Source of the DNA: an uncultured Flavonifractor sp.
GTDB lineage: Bacteria; Bacillota; Clostridia; Oscillospirales; Oscillospiraceae
DNA length: 64,000 bases
Direction of reading: 5' to 3'
Assembly (NCBI GenBank): GCA_947346365.1
Contig: CANAAV010000008.1
Coordinates: 31,879 to 95,878, forward strand
Under the pieces are notes generated by a model. It ran no database searches. It saw only the letters and a list, made by a program, of their open reading frames with translations, and was not told where the DNA came from. This document shows positions 26,067 through 35,192 of the stretch, in pieces. Positions within the stretch are counted from its first letter, which is position 1. Each line of letters starts with the position of its first letter. Made by a program: the position numbers and the translations under genes.

Positions 26067-26909
26067 CTATTCCACAATTTCAAAACTTTTGATGACAAAA
26101 ACCTGCTTGAGGCTTTCCAGGTCGGTTTCCGGCTGGACGACCGCATACCGGGTTACGCCGGAGGCCTCCGTATGAACGTCCTCCACGTGGCCCACCACCA
26201 ATCCGGGCGGGTAAATCCCACCCCGGCCGGAGGTGGACACCAGGTCCCCGGCGATGAGCTCGCTGTTTTCCGGCAGGTAGGACAGCTTCAACCTGCCCTG
26301 GCCCATGAGGGTGAAATCTCCCTCTAAAATTGCCGCCTCGCCGGTGCGGGTGAGCTGGCCGCCCAGCTCTGTATTGGAGTCGATCAGCGTGGACACGGTG
26401 GACCAGTTCTCTCCCACCTGGGTGACAATTCCCACCATGTGCCAGTACTCGTCGACCACGCAGTCGCCCGGCTCCACGCCGGAGGAGCTGCCCTTGCTGA
26501 TGGTGAAGGCCGACTCCCAATTAGAGTGAGAGCGGGCGGTGACCATGGCGGATTCCTCCTCAAACTCCCGTTTGCTGGGCCGCAGGTCCAGGTGGTTGCG
26601 CAGGCGCTCGTTTTCCTGAAGAGCGGCGTCCGCCTGGCGGGCGGTTTCCTCCAGTTGGGCAATGCGCTGCTTGAGCTCTTCATTTTCCGTCTTGAGCTGT
26701 TCCCGCTCAAATGCGTCGCTGTAGCGCTCCCCGGTCCAGTTGGCAAAGGCGCTGATGCCGTTGCGCACCGGCGTGGCCAGAATTCCCGCCAGGTTGGACA
26801 GCGGATCGGCAAAGCCGCCGAATAAAATGGAACACACTGCCGTGACCAGGGCCAGCAGGACGGCGGCGGTCAAAATCAGCAGGCCGTTATTGCGGAAAAA
26901 GTCCTTCAC
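26067..26909 (-). CDS. mreC: Rod shape-determining protein MreC
   Basis: A bitopic elongasome scaffold facing the cell exterior. About 280 residues: a membrane helix (LLILTAAVLLALVTAVCSILFGG), a coiled coil rich in E/Q/L (about 70-110, LKTENEELKQRIAQLEETARQ), then the double beta-barrel with SSGVEPGDCV and TSGRGGIYPPGLVVG. I start it at GTG 26909, which has GGGGAGG 8 bases upstream and overlaps the maf stop by 4 bases; the frame is open much further upstream but that region is the maf gene. mreB is not in this cluster. Confidence 0.92.
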   Translation of the reverse strand: MKDFFRNNGLLILTAAVLLALVTAVCSILFGGFADPLSNLAGILATPVRNGISAFANWTGERYSDAFEREQLKTENEELKQRIAQLEETARQADAALQENERLRNHLDLRPSKREFEEESAMVTARSHSNWESAFTISKGSSSGVEPGDCVVDEYWHMVGIVTQVGENWSTVSTLIDSNTELGGQLTRTGEAAILEGDFTLMGQGRLKLSYLPENSELIAGDLVSTSGRGGIYPPGLVVGHVEDVHTEASGVTRYAVVQPETDLESLKQVFVIKSFEIVE

Positions 26910-27505
26910 ACGTTTGACCTCCCCGCCGAGAGCGCAAGACAGTCTATACCCAGCCGGGCGAGCATCTGTCCCAGCCGGCACACCGGAAGGCCCATGACAT
27001 TGTAATAATCCCCCCGGATGCCGTCTACCAGCAGAGCCCCGCATCCCTGGATGCCGTAAGCTCCGGCCTTATCCATGGGCTCGCCGGTGGCCACATAGCA
27101 GGCGATCTCCTGAGAGGAGAGGGGGCGGAAGGACACCTCGGTGCTCTCATGCTGCGTGTCCCGCGCGGCGCCCCGCAGCACCGTCAGGCCGGTATAGACC
27201 TGATGCCGCCGGCCGGACAGGGCGCGCAACATCTGCGCGGCCTCAGCCTGATCCACCGGCTTGCCTAGCACCCGGCCCTCCAGGGCCACCACCGTGTCGG
27301 CGGCAATCAAGATATCCTCCGGCTGGGCCAGGGCCTGAGCAGCCAGGGCCTTCTCCAAAGAGATCCGCTCCACCAGCTGCGCCGGAGGGAGGGAACGGTC
27401 CATGCGCTCGTCAATATCGGGGGCCAGAATGCGAAAGCCGGTCAACCCCATCCGTTCCAGCAGCTCCCGCCGCCGGGGGGACTGGGAAGCTAAAATCAGC
27501 GCCAT
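26906..27505 (-). CDS. maf: Maf-family nucleotide pyrophosphatase
   Basis: A house-cleaning dNTP pyrophosphatase of 199 residues. The N-terminal signature LASQSPRRRELL (about 4-15) contains the phosphate-binding motif; DIDERM, ADTVVALEGRVLGKP and GAYGIQG are all conserved Maf elements. ATG 27505 follows AAAGGAGG. It sits between dut and mreC, a usual place in Firmicutes, where Maf has been linked to septum formation. Overlaps mreC by 4 bases. Confidence 0.93.
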   Translation of the reverse strand: MALILASQSPRRRELLERMGLTGFRILAPDIDERMDRSLPPAQLVERISLEKALAAQALAQPEDILIAADTVVALEGRVLGKPVDQAEAAQMLRALSGRRHQVYTGLTVLRGAARDTQHESTEVSFRPLSSQEIACYVATGEPMDKAGAYGIQGCGALLVDGIRGDYYNVMGLPVCRLGQMLARLGIDCLALSAGRSNV

Positions 27506-27537
27506 GGCGGCTCCTCCTTTTTATCCGCTTGTCCGCG

Positions 27538-27993
27538 TCAATTTCCCGTAGAGCCCAGCCCGCCGCTTCCCCGCTGGGTGGGGGGCAGCTCGTCCAGCTG
27601 CGTTATTTGGGCGCGGCCCACAGGCAGTATCATCAGCTGGGCGATCCGGTCCCCAGGCTGGACGGTATACGGGGTATCGGATTGATTGATAAGCCCCACC
27701 CGAATCTCCCCGCGGTAGTCGCTGTCAATAACCCCCACACCGTTGGAGAGGGAGACGCCGTGCTTGATGCCCAGTCCCGAGCGGGCGCAGACCAGCGCCA
27801 CCCACTCCGGCCCGGGCAGGGCAATGGCCAAGCCGGTGGGCACCGCCGCCCGGGCCCCGGGGGCCAGGGTCAGCGGCGCGTCCAGCAGGGCGGCCAGATC
27901 CATGGCGGCGGACCCAGGGGTCTGATAGGCGGGCAGCGGAACGCGGGGGTCGAGCCGTTTGATAGAGATATTTACAGGCGTGCGCATGTCCAT
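27538..27993 (-). CDS. dut: dUTP diphosphatase
   Basis: Trimeric dUTPase that hydrolyses dUTP to dUMP. 151 residues with the five family motifs visible: AMDLAA (I), CARSGLG (II), GVIDSDYRGEIRVGL (III), PGDRIAQLMI (IV) and RGSGGLGSTG (V). ATG 27993 has GGGAGG 7 bases upstream; the longer open frame to 28143 overlaps the peptidase gene and is not needed. Confidence 0.95.
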   Translation of the reverse strand: MDMRTPVNISIKRLDPRVPLPAYQTPGSAAMDLAALLDAPLTLAPGARAAVPTGLAIALPGPEWVALVCARSGLGIKHGVSLSNGVGVIDSDYRGEIRVGLINQSDTPYTVQPGDRIAQLMILPVGRAQITQLDELPPTQRGSGGLGSTGN

Positions 27994-28010
27994 AGCAAGT
28001 CCTCCCTGCT

Positions 28011-30089
28011 TCACTCCACGTCCCGGTAATACAGGCCGCGGGTGTACTCGTTGGGGCTCCAGGCGCTGCGCTCCAAATAGCGCTCCGCCGCCTGGACGCA
28101 CTCCCTGGGGTTTTCCGTGGTGAACATCAGCCGCTGGGCCCACAGGCCCAGCCGCCGGTAATCGGCGGCTTTGTCCGCCAAAAAGAGCTTCTGGGAATTA
28201 AACAGCTCATTGCGGCAGCCGGGCGCCCGCAGCACTGGAAACTGCGCGCCCTTTCGGTCGGTAAGCAGGTTCACGTTTTGGCAGTTGCAGCGTCCAGTGC
28301 GGTTTTTGATGATGCAGTTCTCGGTAATCATCAGGGGCAGGCGCCCATAGGTAATCAGTTCCACGTCGATGGATTTGGAGAGGTCACGAATCTGGGGCAG
28401 CTTCAGCTCAAAGGATACGGCGGCGGAGTGAAGGCCCAGACGCTTATATTCCTTGAGTGCCTGGGAGTTGTAGACGCCCAGACCGAAATCGCCGCGGGGG
28501 GTAAAGCCCAGAGCTTTGACGCAGGAGAGCATACCCAGGTTGCCGATCAGCGCATCCTCTACGCCCAGCTCCCGGACCTGCCGCAGTTGTTCCAGCAGGG
28601 CGCTCCACTCCCGGTCCCAGGCGACGCGGGGCAGAACAACCCCCACGCGGGTATCCGCCGTGCCGGCGGCCTTCTCCGGGTGGGCGCACAGCTCGTCCAG
28701 AGGGAGGTAGACTATGGCCGGGGCCAGGTGCAGCAGCTCCGGCGTAACCTGTTCGGCACGGCGGGCGGAGATGGTCAGCACCGGCGGCTCCCGCCGGTTT
28801 TCGTAGCGGGCCCCCGCCCGGAATTCTCCCCCGCGCCGCTCAGGCGGTGCCTGCCGCTGGCGGCTTAGATCTTCCAGCACCTGCCGGCGCAGGGCGTTCA
28901 GGGCGGAAAGGGGGAGGGAGAGCCCCTGCTCCACCAGGGCGCGGACTTTTACACAGCGAAAGGGGGTGCCTCCGGTGCGGGAGAGCTGGGCTTCAACCGC
29001 TTCCCCGGTCAGGGGGTGGCTGCGGGCGCTCTCAGGCACGGGACCCTGGGCGGTGGCCACCCGGCCCTGGCCGTCTTCCACGCCCACCTGAGCCGGCTCG
29101 TTGGGGCGGAGCATGGCGTAGAAGGTCACGTCTACCCGCTGGGCTTCGCCGCTCTGGTAGGTATTCCGGGCCTGGGCAAAGAGCTCCCGGGGGGGCTTAT
29201 CCTCCGCCCGTATGCCGAACATCTCGGGCCCTTTTTGATCCAAATAGTAGCCCTGGGTGAAGCCCTGGCGGGAGAACGCCGCCGAGAGCTGCTCCATCTC
29301 CTGCGCCGTGGGCTCCCGTCCCTCCCGAATGGCGGCGGCATAGATACGGGTGACGATGGCCACGTATTCCGCCCGCTTCATGCGGCCCTCCAGCTTGACG
29401 CAGGCCACCCCCATTTTCCTAAGCTCGTCCAGATGGGAGACCAGGGACAGGTCCTTGAGGGAGAGCGGATAGCCGTCCGCCCGGTTGTTCCAGCCGTATT
29501 TCATCCGGCAGGGCTGGGCGCACAGGCCCCGGTTGCCGCTGCGTCCGCCGATGACGCTGGATAAAAAGCACTGGCCCGAGTAGCACATGCACAGGGCCCC
29601 GTGGGCGAACACCTCAATTTCAATAGGGGCGTTTTGACAGATATACGCAATTTGGTCCCGTGACAGCTCCCGGGAAAGGACCGCCCGGCTCAGCCCCAGC
29701 CCGGCGGCCTGACGCACGCCCTCCAGGTTGTGCAGGGTCATCTGAGTGGAGGCGTGGATCGGCAGGCCGGGGGCCGCTTGGCGGAGCATACGCAGCACGC
29801 CCAGGTCCTGAATCAGCACCGCGTCGGCCCCGATGGCGCTGGCGTCGGCGGCAAGGCGGGCGGCCTCCGGCAGCTCCCGGTCGGTGAGCAGGGTGTTCAA
29901 GGTCAGATAGACCTTGGCGCCCCGCAGATGGCAGTAAGAAACCGCCGCCGCAAATTCCTCCCGGGAGAAATTCTTTGCATTGCGGCGGGCGTTAAAATCA
30001 CCGTAGCCCAAATAGACGGCGTCCGCGCCGTTTTGGACGGCGGCGGCCACCGCCTCCATGGAACCGGCAGGGGCGAGCAGCTCCAGCAT
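28011..30089 (-). CDS. Peptidase U32 family protein (two-domain, with DUF3656-type C-terminus)
   Basis: U32 proteins were named as collagenase-like peptidases, but several members act in tRNA or rRNA hydroxylation with Fe-S clusters. 692 residues. The N-terminal barrel begins LELLAPAGSMEAVAAAVQNGADAVYLG, and the U32 signature region EIEVFAHGALCMCYSGQCFLSSVIGGRSGNRGLCAQPCR carries the conserved cysteines. A further cysteine cluster, CIIKNRTGRCNCQNVN, is near the C-terminus. ATG 30089 follows GGGAGG and lies 4 bases after the zapA stop. Both the zapA adjacency and the two-domain form are usual in Clostridia. Substrate undetermined. Confidence 0.88.
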   Translation of the reverse strand: MLELLAPAGSMEAVAAAVQNGADAVYLGYGDFNARRNAKNFSREEFAAAVSYCHLRGAKVYLTLNTLLTDRELPEAARLAADASAIGADAVLIQDLGVLRMLRQAAPGLPIHASTQMTLHNLEGVRQAAGLGLSRAVLSRELSRDQIAYICQNAPIEIEVFAHGALCMCYSGQCFLSSVIGGRSGNRGLCAQPCRMKYGWNNRADGYPLSLKDLSLVSHLDELRKMGVACVKLEGRMKRAEYVAIVTRIYAAAIREGREPTAQEMEQLSAAFSRQGFTQGYYLDQKGPEMFGIRAEDKPPRELFAQARNTYQSGEAQRVDVTFYAMLRPNEPAQVGVEDGQGRVATAQGPVPESARSHPLTGEAVEAQLSRTGGTPFRCVKVRALVEQGLSLPLSALNALRRQVLEDLSRQRQAPPERRGGEFRAGARYENRREPPVLTISARRAEQVTPELLHLAPAIVYLPLDELCAHPEKAAGTADTRVGVVLPRVAWDREWSALLEQLRQVRELGVEDALIGNLGMLSCVKALGFTPRGDFGLGVYNSQALKEYKRLGLHSAAVSFELKLPQIRDLSKSIDVELITYGRLPLMITENCIIKNRTGRCNCQNVNLLTDRKGAQFPVLRAPGCRNELFNSQKLFLADKAADYRRLGLWAQRLMFTTENPRECVQAAERYLERSAWSPNEYTRGLYYRDVE

Positions 30090-30093
30090 TGTG

Positions 30094-30462
30094 TCAGCCC
30101 TCCCGGCCGCCGTCCTGAGACGGGGAAGAGGGAAGCGGCTTGCCCTGGTGCTTTTTATTTTGCAGCTTGAAGATTTCCCGTTTGGCCTCAGACAGCTCCA
30201 GCTTAATCCGGGTGGCCTCCTCCAGATATTCTTTCAGCTGGCGGCGGAGGTTTTCAGCGGCTTCGACCTCTTTGAAATATTCATCGGCGATATTGACCGC
30301 CGCCAAAACCGCGCCGTCCACCATGCTCACCTTGGCGCCGAAGAGCACCTCCTGCACCTTGGCGTCCACATGGCCTGCCACCTTCTGGATGTAATCGGCC
30401 TCTTCCGTGGCAACCAGAGTATATTCCTGCCCGGCAATGGTTACACAAACGCGGTTTTTCAT
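30094..30462 (-). CDS. zapA: Cell division protein ZapA
   Basis: Promotes FtsZ filament bundling at the division ring. 122 residues: a globular N-terminal domain (VTIAGQEYTLVATEEADYIQKVAGHVDAKV) and a C-terminal coiled coil (about 60-105). ATG 30462 has GGGAGG 8 bases upstream. First gene of the zapA-U32-dut-maf-mreCD-PBP2 operon and preceded by a clear promoter at 30509-30537. Confidence 0.9.
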   Translation of the reverse strand: MKNRVCVTIAGQEYTLVATEEADYIQKVAGHVDAKVQEVLFGAKVSMVDGAVLAAVNIADEYFKEVEAAENLRRQLKEYLEEATRIKLELSEAKREIFKLQNKKHQGKPLPSSPSQDGGREG

Positions 30463-30508
30463 GGCTGGTCCTCCCGATCATTTGTTTGCGGTTTTCGCCC
30501 TTTCTTTT

Positions 30509-30537
30509 ATCATAACACGGATATGTCTGCCCTACAA
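30509..30537 (-). promoter_or_regulatory. Promoter of the zapA operon
   Basis: On the minus strand TTGTAG (30537-30532) and TATGAT (30514-30509) have a 17-base spacer; the start would be about 40 bases upstream of zapA. Confidence 0.65.
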
Positions 30538-30731
30538 GAGAGAAATGAGGATTTTTAAGCGCCTCAAGCCTGCGGCGGCGCGTGAGGAAAGCGGTTTGTG
30601 CGGGGAGCAGTCTGCGAGACCGCCAAGACAGACCCGGACGGCGGACTGTTCGCATTATAGCATGGTTTTCACAGGATTTAAAATAAAATCTCCGTAAATT
30701 TTGCGCCTCTAGCTTTTGCGCGGCGGCGGTC
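30538..30731 (-). other. Gene-free segment between ncRNA candidate and zapA promoter
   Basis: No protein frame is convincing. On the minus strand a TATAAT lies at 30662-30657 with a poor -35, followed by sequence able to fold (GCGCC/GGCGC near 30565-30590, then TTAAAAA). It could be a second small RNA or just spacer. I cannot assign it. Confidence 0.3.
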
Positions 30732-31075
30732 TAAAACAAACCCCCCGGCTATCCAACGTAGCCGGGGGGTTACTCCTGGACCTGCGGTTCGATCACTCGC
30801 CTTACCTCCGCTTTCTACAGATTGCGCCGCTTCTAAACTGCCGGATTCTTCCCTGTGGTCACCTGTCTCCTGCAACAATACGGCACGCCGGCTTCCGTCT
30901 TCAACGATGCTTCGCTTCAGAGGGTCATACCTGAGTGCATCCTAAACAGATTCGGTTTGTTCGGAACATGTGCTGACGGGGAGGGGCGCGTCTTTAAAAG
31001 CTGCCGCGCTGAGAAGGAAGAACGGATTCTTACACAATGAGCTGCTCAGCCCATGGGACTCACTCCCTTCTTTCT
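30732..31075 (-). ncRNA. Candidate structured non-coding RNA of about 340 nt, family not recognised
   Basis: Transcribed on the minus strand from a perfect promoter (31110-31082) to a strong terminator (stem 30771-30760 with 30750-30739, then TTTGTTTTAG). Between them there is no supported protein frame, and short hairpins are evident near the 5' end (GGGA/TCCC, TGAGC/GCTCA and AAGAA/TTCTT). I compared it by eye with RNase P, tmRNA, SRP RNA and T-box leaders and saw none of their signatures. 6S RNA lies next to zapA in gamma-proteobacteria, so a 6S-type RNA is worth testing, but about 340 nt is long for it. It could also be an unusually long leader ending in an attenuator. Confidence 0.5.
30739..30771 (-). 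terminator. Terminator of the ncRNA candidate
   Basis: Perfect 12-bp stem (30739-30750 with 30760-30771) and a 9-base loop, followed on the minus strand by TTTGTTTTAG. Confidence 0.88.
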
Positions 31076-31081
31076 GTCTGT

Positions 31082-31110
31082 ATTATACGACATCTGGCGG
31101 CGCTTGTCAA
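31082..31110 (-). promoter_or_regulatory. Perfect consensus sigma-A promoter upstream of the ncRNA candidate
   Basis: TTGACA (31110-31105) and TATAAT (31087-31082) with exactly 17 bases between them, on the minus strand, 34 bases after the mnmA stop. It is the best promoter match in the window, and no gene starts within 600 bases downstream. Confidence 0.9.
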
Positions 31111-31143
31111 GCGTTTTTGTTTGATTTGTCTATTTTTAACGGC

Positions 31144-32175
31144 TCAAGCGGTGATCCAAGCGCTGCCCAGGACGGCCTGACCCCGGTAGAACACCGCAAG
31201 CTGGCCCGGTGTGGGCGCGCGGGCGGGCACGGCCGTATGCACCAGCACGTCTGCGCCTGACGGGGAGATTACGGCAGGGAGCTCCGTCTTGGAGTGGCGC
31301 AGGCGGACGGTGACCTCCATGGGACCGCCCAGAGCGTCTATCGCGATCCAGTTGGGCTGAATGCAGCGGATGGCGGCGGAAAACGGGCCGGTTCCGCCGG
31401 AGAGGACCACCCGGTTTTCTTCCGGCTGAATGGCGCAGACAAAGTACCGGTGGGGGCCGGACACGCCCAGCCCCCGCCGCTGGCCCAGGGTATAGTGGTG
31501 GATGCCCTTATGACGGCCCAGCAGGTTTCCCTGGGGATCCACAAAGTCCCCGGGAGGCGGCGTCCCACCCCGCTGGTCCAGCCAGGCGGCATAATCGCCC
31601 TCGGGAATGAAACAGATTTCCATGCTGTCGGGCTTTTCCGCTACGGGAAGATCAAAAGCTTGGGCCAGCGCCCGCACGCCGGCTTTCTCATAATTTCCAA
31701 GAGGAAATATTACTTTGCGTAATTGCTCCTTGGTGAGTCGGGAGAGCATATAGGATTGGTCGTTGGCGGGCATGCCCCGCAGCAGAGCGCCGTTTTCCGC
31801 CCGGGCATAGTGCCCGGTGGCCACCCATTGGGCGCCAATGCGCTCAGCCAAGGCCAGCAGAGCGGGAAATTTGACCAGGCGGTTGCACCGGGCGCAGGGC
31901 AGGGGGGTGCGTCCGGCCAGGTAGTCCGCGGCGAAGGGGGCGCACACGTGCTCCTCCAAGGCGGCGCGGATATCCGCCGCCTCAAAGGGCAGGCCCAGAC
32001 GCTCCGCGACCGCGGCGGCATCGGCGCGGCCGGCCTCTCCCAGGCCGGCGTCCAGATACAGGCAGTATACCTCCCAGCGCTCCATCAGCAGCCGGGCGGC
32101 GACCGCGGAGTCCACCCCGCCGGACAGGCCAAGAACCACCTTGGGCCGGCGGCCGGCCGTGTGTGCCTGTGCCAT
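31144..32175 (-). CDS. mnmA: tRNA-specific 2-thiouridylase MnmA
   Basis: Thiolates U34 of Lys, Glu and Gln tRNAs. 343 residues. The ATP-PP loop SGGVDSAV is near residue 18, the first catalytic cysteine lies in PLPCARCN and the second in MEICFIPEGDY, and the C-terminal barrel includes HHYTLGQRRGL. ATG 32175 has GGGAGGG 7 bases upstream and shares one base with the mnmG stop (TAATG), so translation is coupled; the open frame extends upstream within mnmG but is not coding. MnmA and MnmG modify the same wobble uridine, which explains the pairing. Confidence 0.95.
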   Translation of the reverse strand: MAQAHTAGRRPKVVLGLSGGVDSAVAARLLMERWEVYCLYLDAGLGEAGRADAAAVAERLGLPFEAADIRAALEEHVCAPFAADYLAGRTPLPCARCNRLVKFPALLALAERIGAQWVATGHYARAENGALLRGMPANDQSYMLSRLTKEQLRKVIFPLGNYEKAGVRALAQAFDLPVAEKPDSMEICFIPEGDYAAWLDQRGGTPPPGDFVDPQGNLLGRHKGIHHYTLGQRRGLGVSGPHRYFVCAIQPEENRVVLSGGTGPFSAAIRCIQPNWIAIDALGGPMEVTVRLRHSKTELPAVISPSGADVLVHTAVPARAPTPGQLAVFYRGQAVLGSAWITA

Positions 32176-33998
32176 TAGAATCCCTCCCGCTGGTTCTTTT
32201 CCAAATAGATCATCAGTACCGCAATGTCCGCCGGGGATACCCCGGAAATCCGGCTGGCCTGCCCCAAATTCAGCGGACGGATTTTTTCCAGCTTCTGCCG
32301 GGCCTCCAGCCGCAGACCCTCCATGGACAGGTAGTCCAGCTCCGGCGGCAGGCGGCGCTCCTCCATGCCCCGCTGCTCCTCCACCTGGCGCAGCTGCCGG
32401 TCGATGTATCCCTGGTATTTTACCGTGATTTCCACCGCCTGGCACACCTCCGGAGGAAGAGGGGGGCGGGCGGGGTCGCTGGGGGCGAGGCCGCCGTAGC
32501 TGTTTTCCGGGCGGCGGAGCAGGTCCACCAGGCGGCCCTGGGCGGTCCCCGTGTGCTCCAGCCGGCGGATTTCCGCCTCTACGGCGGCGTATTTTTCCTT
32601 CACCCGCCCGTACCGGGCGGCGTCTATCAGTCCCAGCGCATGACCCACGGGGCACAGCCGCTGGTCGGCGTTGTCCTGCCGGTGGAGCAGGCGGTACTCG
32701 GTCCGGGAGGTCATCATGCGGTAGGGCTCGTTGGTGCCCTTGGTGACCAGGTCGTCGATGAGCACCCCAATATACCCCTGGTCCCGCCGCAGAATCAGGG
32801 GGGGGCGGCCCAGCAGCTTCAGCGCGGCGTTCGCGCCCGCCACGAACCCCTGGACGGCGGCCTCCTCATAGCCGGAAGAGCCGTTAAACTGGCCCGCGCC
32901 GTAAAGTCCCCTAATCCGCTTGTGCTCCAAGGTGGGCAGCAGCTGAGTGGGGTCGGCGCAGTCGTACTCGATGGCATAGGCGCAGCGGGTCATCTCCGCC
33001 CGCTCCAAACCGGGGATGGTGCGCAGCAGCGCCGCCTGCACATCCTCCGGCAGGGAGGAGGACAGGCCCTGAATATAAAGCTCCTCGGTGTTCAAGCCCA
33101 TGGGCTCGATAAAAAGCTGATGCCGGGGCTTGTCCGCAAAGCGGACCACCTTGTCCTCAATAGAGGGGCAGTACCGGGGCCCCACTCCCTCGATCACTCC
33201 GGAAAACAGGGGGGAGCGGTAGAGGTTGGAGCGGATAACGTCGTGGGTGGCTTGGCTGGTATAGGTCAGATAGCACACCGCCCGGTTTACAGGGGCCTGC
33301 TTTGTCTCAAAGGAGAAGGGCAGCGCCTGCGCGTCCCCTTCCTGGCGCTCCATTTTGGAAAAGTCCACGCTGCGGGCGAGCACACGGGGGGGCGTGCCCG
33401 TCTTAAACCGCCGCAGGGCCACCCCCAGCCGCTCCAGACTTTCGGTGAGGGCCAGGGCGGGAGCCAGCCCGTCCGGGCCAGAGGAGCGGGACACATCCCC
33501 CACAATGGTACGCCCGCCCAGATAGGTGCCCGAGGCCACCACCGCCGCCCTGACCCGGTACACCGCCCCGTGGGCGGTGCAGACGGCGCAGACGGCGTCG
33601 TCCTGCGTGCGGATGTCCACCACCTCCGCCTGCTTGACGAAAAGGTTTTCCTGCCGCTCCAGGGTGTGCTTCATGACCTCCTGATACCGCCGCCGGTCGG
33701 CCTGGGCCCGCAGGGACCACACCGCCGGACCCTTGCCCCGGTTGAGCAGGCGGTACTGGATGCATGCCGCGTCCGCCGCGCGGGCCATCTCGCCGCCCAG
33801 GGCGTCTAACTCCCGGACCAGGTGCCCTTTTCCGGTGCCGCCGATGGCCGGGTTGCAGGGCATATTGCCCACGGCGTCCAGATTGACGGTGAAGCAGACC
33901 GTCCGCAGTCCCATCCGGGCGGCGGCTAAGGCCGCCTCAATGCCTGCGTGGCCCGCGCCGATCACCGCGATGTCATAGGTCCCAGCTTGATACTCCAT
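32175..33998 (-). CDS. mnmG: tRNA U34 carboxymethylaminomethyl synthesis protein MnmG (GidA)
   Basis: With MnmE it installs the cmnm5 group at U34. 607 residues, close to family length. The FAD-binding motif [17 protein letters not shown] is at the N-terminus, and family signatures [15 protein letters not shown] and [15 protein letters not shown](F) are present. ATG 33998 lies 20 bases after the lipid kinase gene and just before mnmA, so the three genes form an operon. Confidence 0.96.
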   Translation of the reverse strand: MEYQAGTYDIAVIGAGHAGIEAALAAARMGLRTVCFTVNLDAVGNMPCNPAIGGTGKGHLVRELDALGGEMARAADAACIQYRLLNRGKGPAVWSLRAQADRRRYQEVMKHTLERQENLFVKQAEVVDIRTQDDAVCAVCTAHGAVYRVRAAVVASGTYLGGRTIVGDVSRSSGPDGLAPALALTESLERLGVALRRFKTGTPPRVLARSVDFSKMERQEGDAQALPFSFETKQAPVNRAVCYLTYTSQATHDVIRSNLYRSPLFSGVIEGVGPRYCPSIEDKVVRFADKPRHQLFIEPMGLNTEELYIQGLSSSLPEDVQAALLRTIPGLERAEMTRCAYAIEYDCADPTQLLPTLEHKRIRGLYGAGQFNGSSGYEEAAVQGFVAGANAALKLLGRPPLILRRDQGYIGVLIDDLVTKGTNEPYRMMTSRTEYRLLHRQDNADQRLCPVGHALGLIDAARYGRVKEKYAAVEAEIRRLEHTGTAQGRLVDLLRRPENSYGGLAPSDPARPPLPPEVCQAVEITVKYQGYIDRQLRQVEEQRGMEERRLPPELDYLSMEGLRLEARQKLEKIRPLNLGQASRISGVSPADIAVLMIYLEKNQREGF

Positions 33999-34018
33999 GT
34001 TATATCTGCCTTTACAGT

Positions 34019-34909
34019 TTACTTTCCGTAGACGATGCGCACCGCCTGGGCGCAGTTTTGAATTTCCGCTTGCCGGGGGGAGCCGCCGTATTCACCGTCC
34101 AGGGTCCAGGGCAGCTCATCCGGACAGGTGATATTCAAATGAGAGGTGCGCAGGCTGACGACCAGCCCGTTTTCGTCCGGGGCCATTTGCAGCAGGGCCC
34201 GGATGACCGCCTGGAGCTGGACGGCGTTTTGGGGCAGGCGCACCAAAACGCACTCAAAAAGACCGTCGTCCAGCTTGACGGTATCGGCGGGAGCGCCTTT
34301 AAAACCTCCTACCGACACCGTGTTGGACACCATGCCGTAGCAGAACTCCCCCTCCTCCACGCCGCCATCGTGCTCCACGGTGAGGGGATAGGCCTGGATA
34401 GAGCCCAGCCGGGTGGCCCCCTCCAGGACATAGGCCAGATGCCCAAAGAGGTTTTTGAATTGCTGGGGGGTGTTATAAGAGACGTCCGTAAAGGCCCCAA
34501 AGGCCGCCACGTAAATAAAGGTGCGGTCGTTAAAGCGCCCGATATCCACCGGCCTGGGCACTCCGGCGGCGGCGGTCTGGGCCATAGCCGCCATGCCCCG
34601 GGGCAGGGAGAGGTTCTTGGCAAAGTCATTGGTAGTGCCTGCGGGAATATACCCGACCTCCGGACGGTCCTGACGCCGCATCAGACCCGCCACGACCTCG
34701 TGCAGGGTGCCGTCTCCGCCGGAGCAGACAATCCGGTCGAATTCTCCCGCCCGCTCCAGAGCGGCGGCGGTGGCGTCTCCCGCACCCTGGGTGGGGCGGA
34801 CCGTTACATCCCATCCGGCTTTAACAAAGGCGTCCAGTACATCGGCCAGATGGTTTTTCAGCAGCCCTTTTCCCGCGTGGGTATTGTAGATAAACAGCAG
34901 CTTTTTCAA
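34019..34909 (-). CDS. Diacylglycerol kinase-family lipid kinase (YegS/BmrU type)
   Basis: Phosphorylates a lipid such as diacylglycerol. 296 residues. Hallmarks: N-terminal YNTHAGKG, nucleotide-binding [14 protein letters not shown], and the downstream [15 protein letters not shown] motif. ATG 34909 follows a GGAG. First gene of the operon with mnmG and mnmA; the promoter is at 35001-35028. No functional link with tRNA modification is apparent. Confidence 0.9.
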   Translation of the reverse strand: MKKLLFIYNTHAGKGLLKNHLADVLDAFVKAGWDVTVRPTQGAGDATAAALERAGEFDRIVCSGGDGTLHEVVAGLMRRQDRPEVGYIPAGTTNDFAKNLSLPRGMAAMAQTAAAGVPRPVDIGRFNDRTFIYVAAFGAFTDVSYNTPQQFKNLFGHLAYVLEGATRLGSIQAYPLTVEHDGGVEEGEFCYGMVSNTVSVGGFKGAPADTVKLDDGLFECVLVRLPQNAVQLQAVIRALLQMAPDENGLVVSLRTSHLNITCPDELPWTLDGEYGGSPRQAEIQNCAQAVRIVYGK

Positions 34910-35000
34910 AGAGCTCCCCTCCGAACAGAATTTCAGTGCGCCGCCTGTGCGTTTTAACAGCTTCGAACAAGCCCCGGAGCTTCAGCGGCTGAATACAACC

Positions 35001-35028
35001 ATTATACAGGGATTCACCGGAAAAACAA
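35001..35028 (-). promoter_or_regulatory. Promoter of lipid kinase-mnmG-mnmA operon
   Basis: On the minus strand TTGTTT (35028-35023) and TATAAT (35006-35001), spacer 16 bases, about 90 bases before the lipid kinase start. Confidence 0.68.
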
Positions 35029-35107
35029 CACTTCTTTTATGAACGGACTGGAAATTCTGCCCTCAGCGCTCCACCGGTCCGGATGGGAAAAAATTTTATG
35101 AAATCCG

Positions 35108-35136
35108 TTGCACTTTGTCCCGCGCTGCGGTATAAT
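35108..35136 (+). promoter_or_regulatory. Promoter of typA
   Basis: TTGCAC (35108-35113) and TATAAT (35131-35136), spacer 17 bases, about 50 bases before the typA start. Confidence 0.75.
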
Positions 35137-35192
35137 ACGAGGTCGAGCTTTCAAAAATATTCTGTTAAGATAATGATTCGAGGTGCACGGCT

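Noticed and set aside
30732-31075. T-box leader, tmRNA, RNase P or SRP RNA
   Set aside because: None of the conserved sequence marks of these families were seen, and no aminoacyl-tRNA synthetase or amino acid gene follows.
31144-32655. 503-codon version of MnmA
   Set aside because: The N-terminal 160 codons are an out-of-frame reading of mnmG; the real start is ATG 32175 with a good ribosome binding site.
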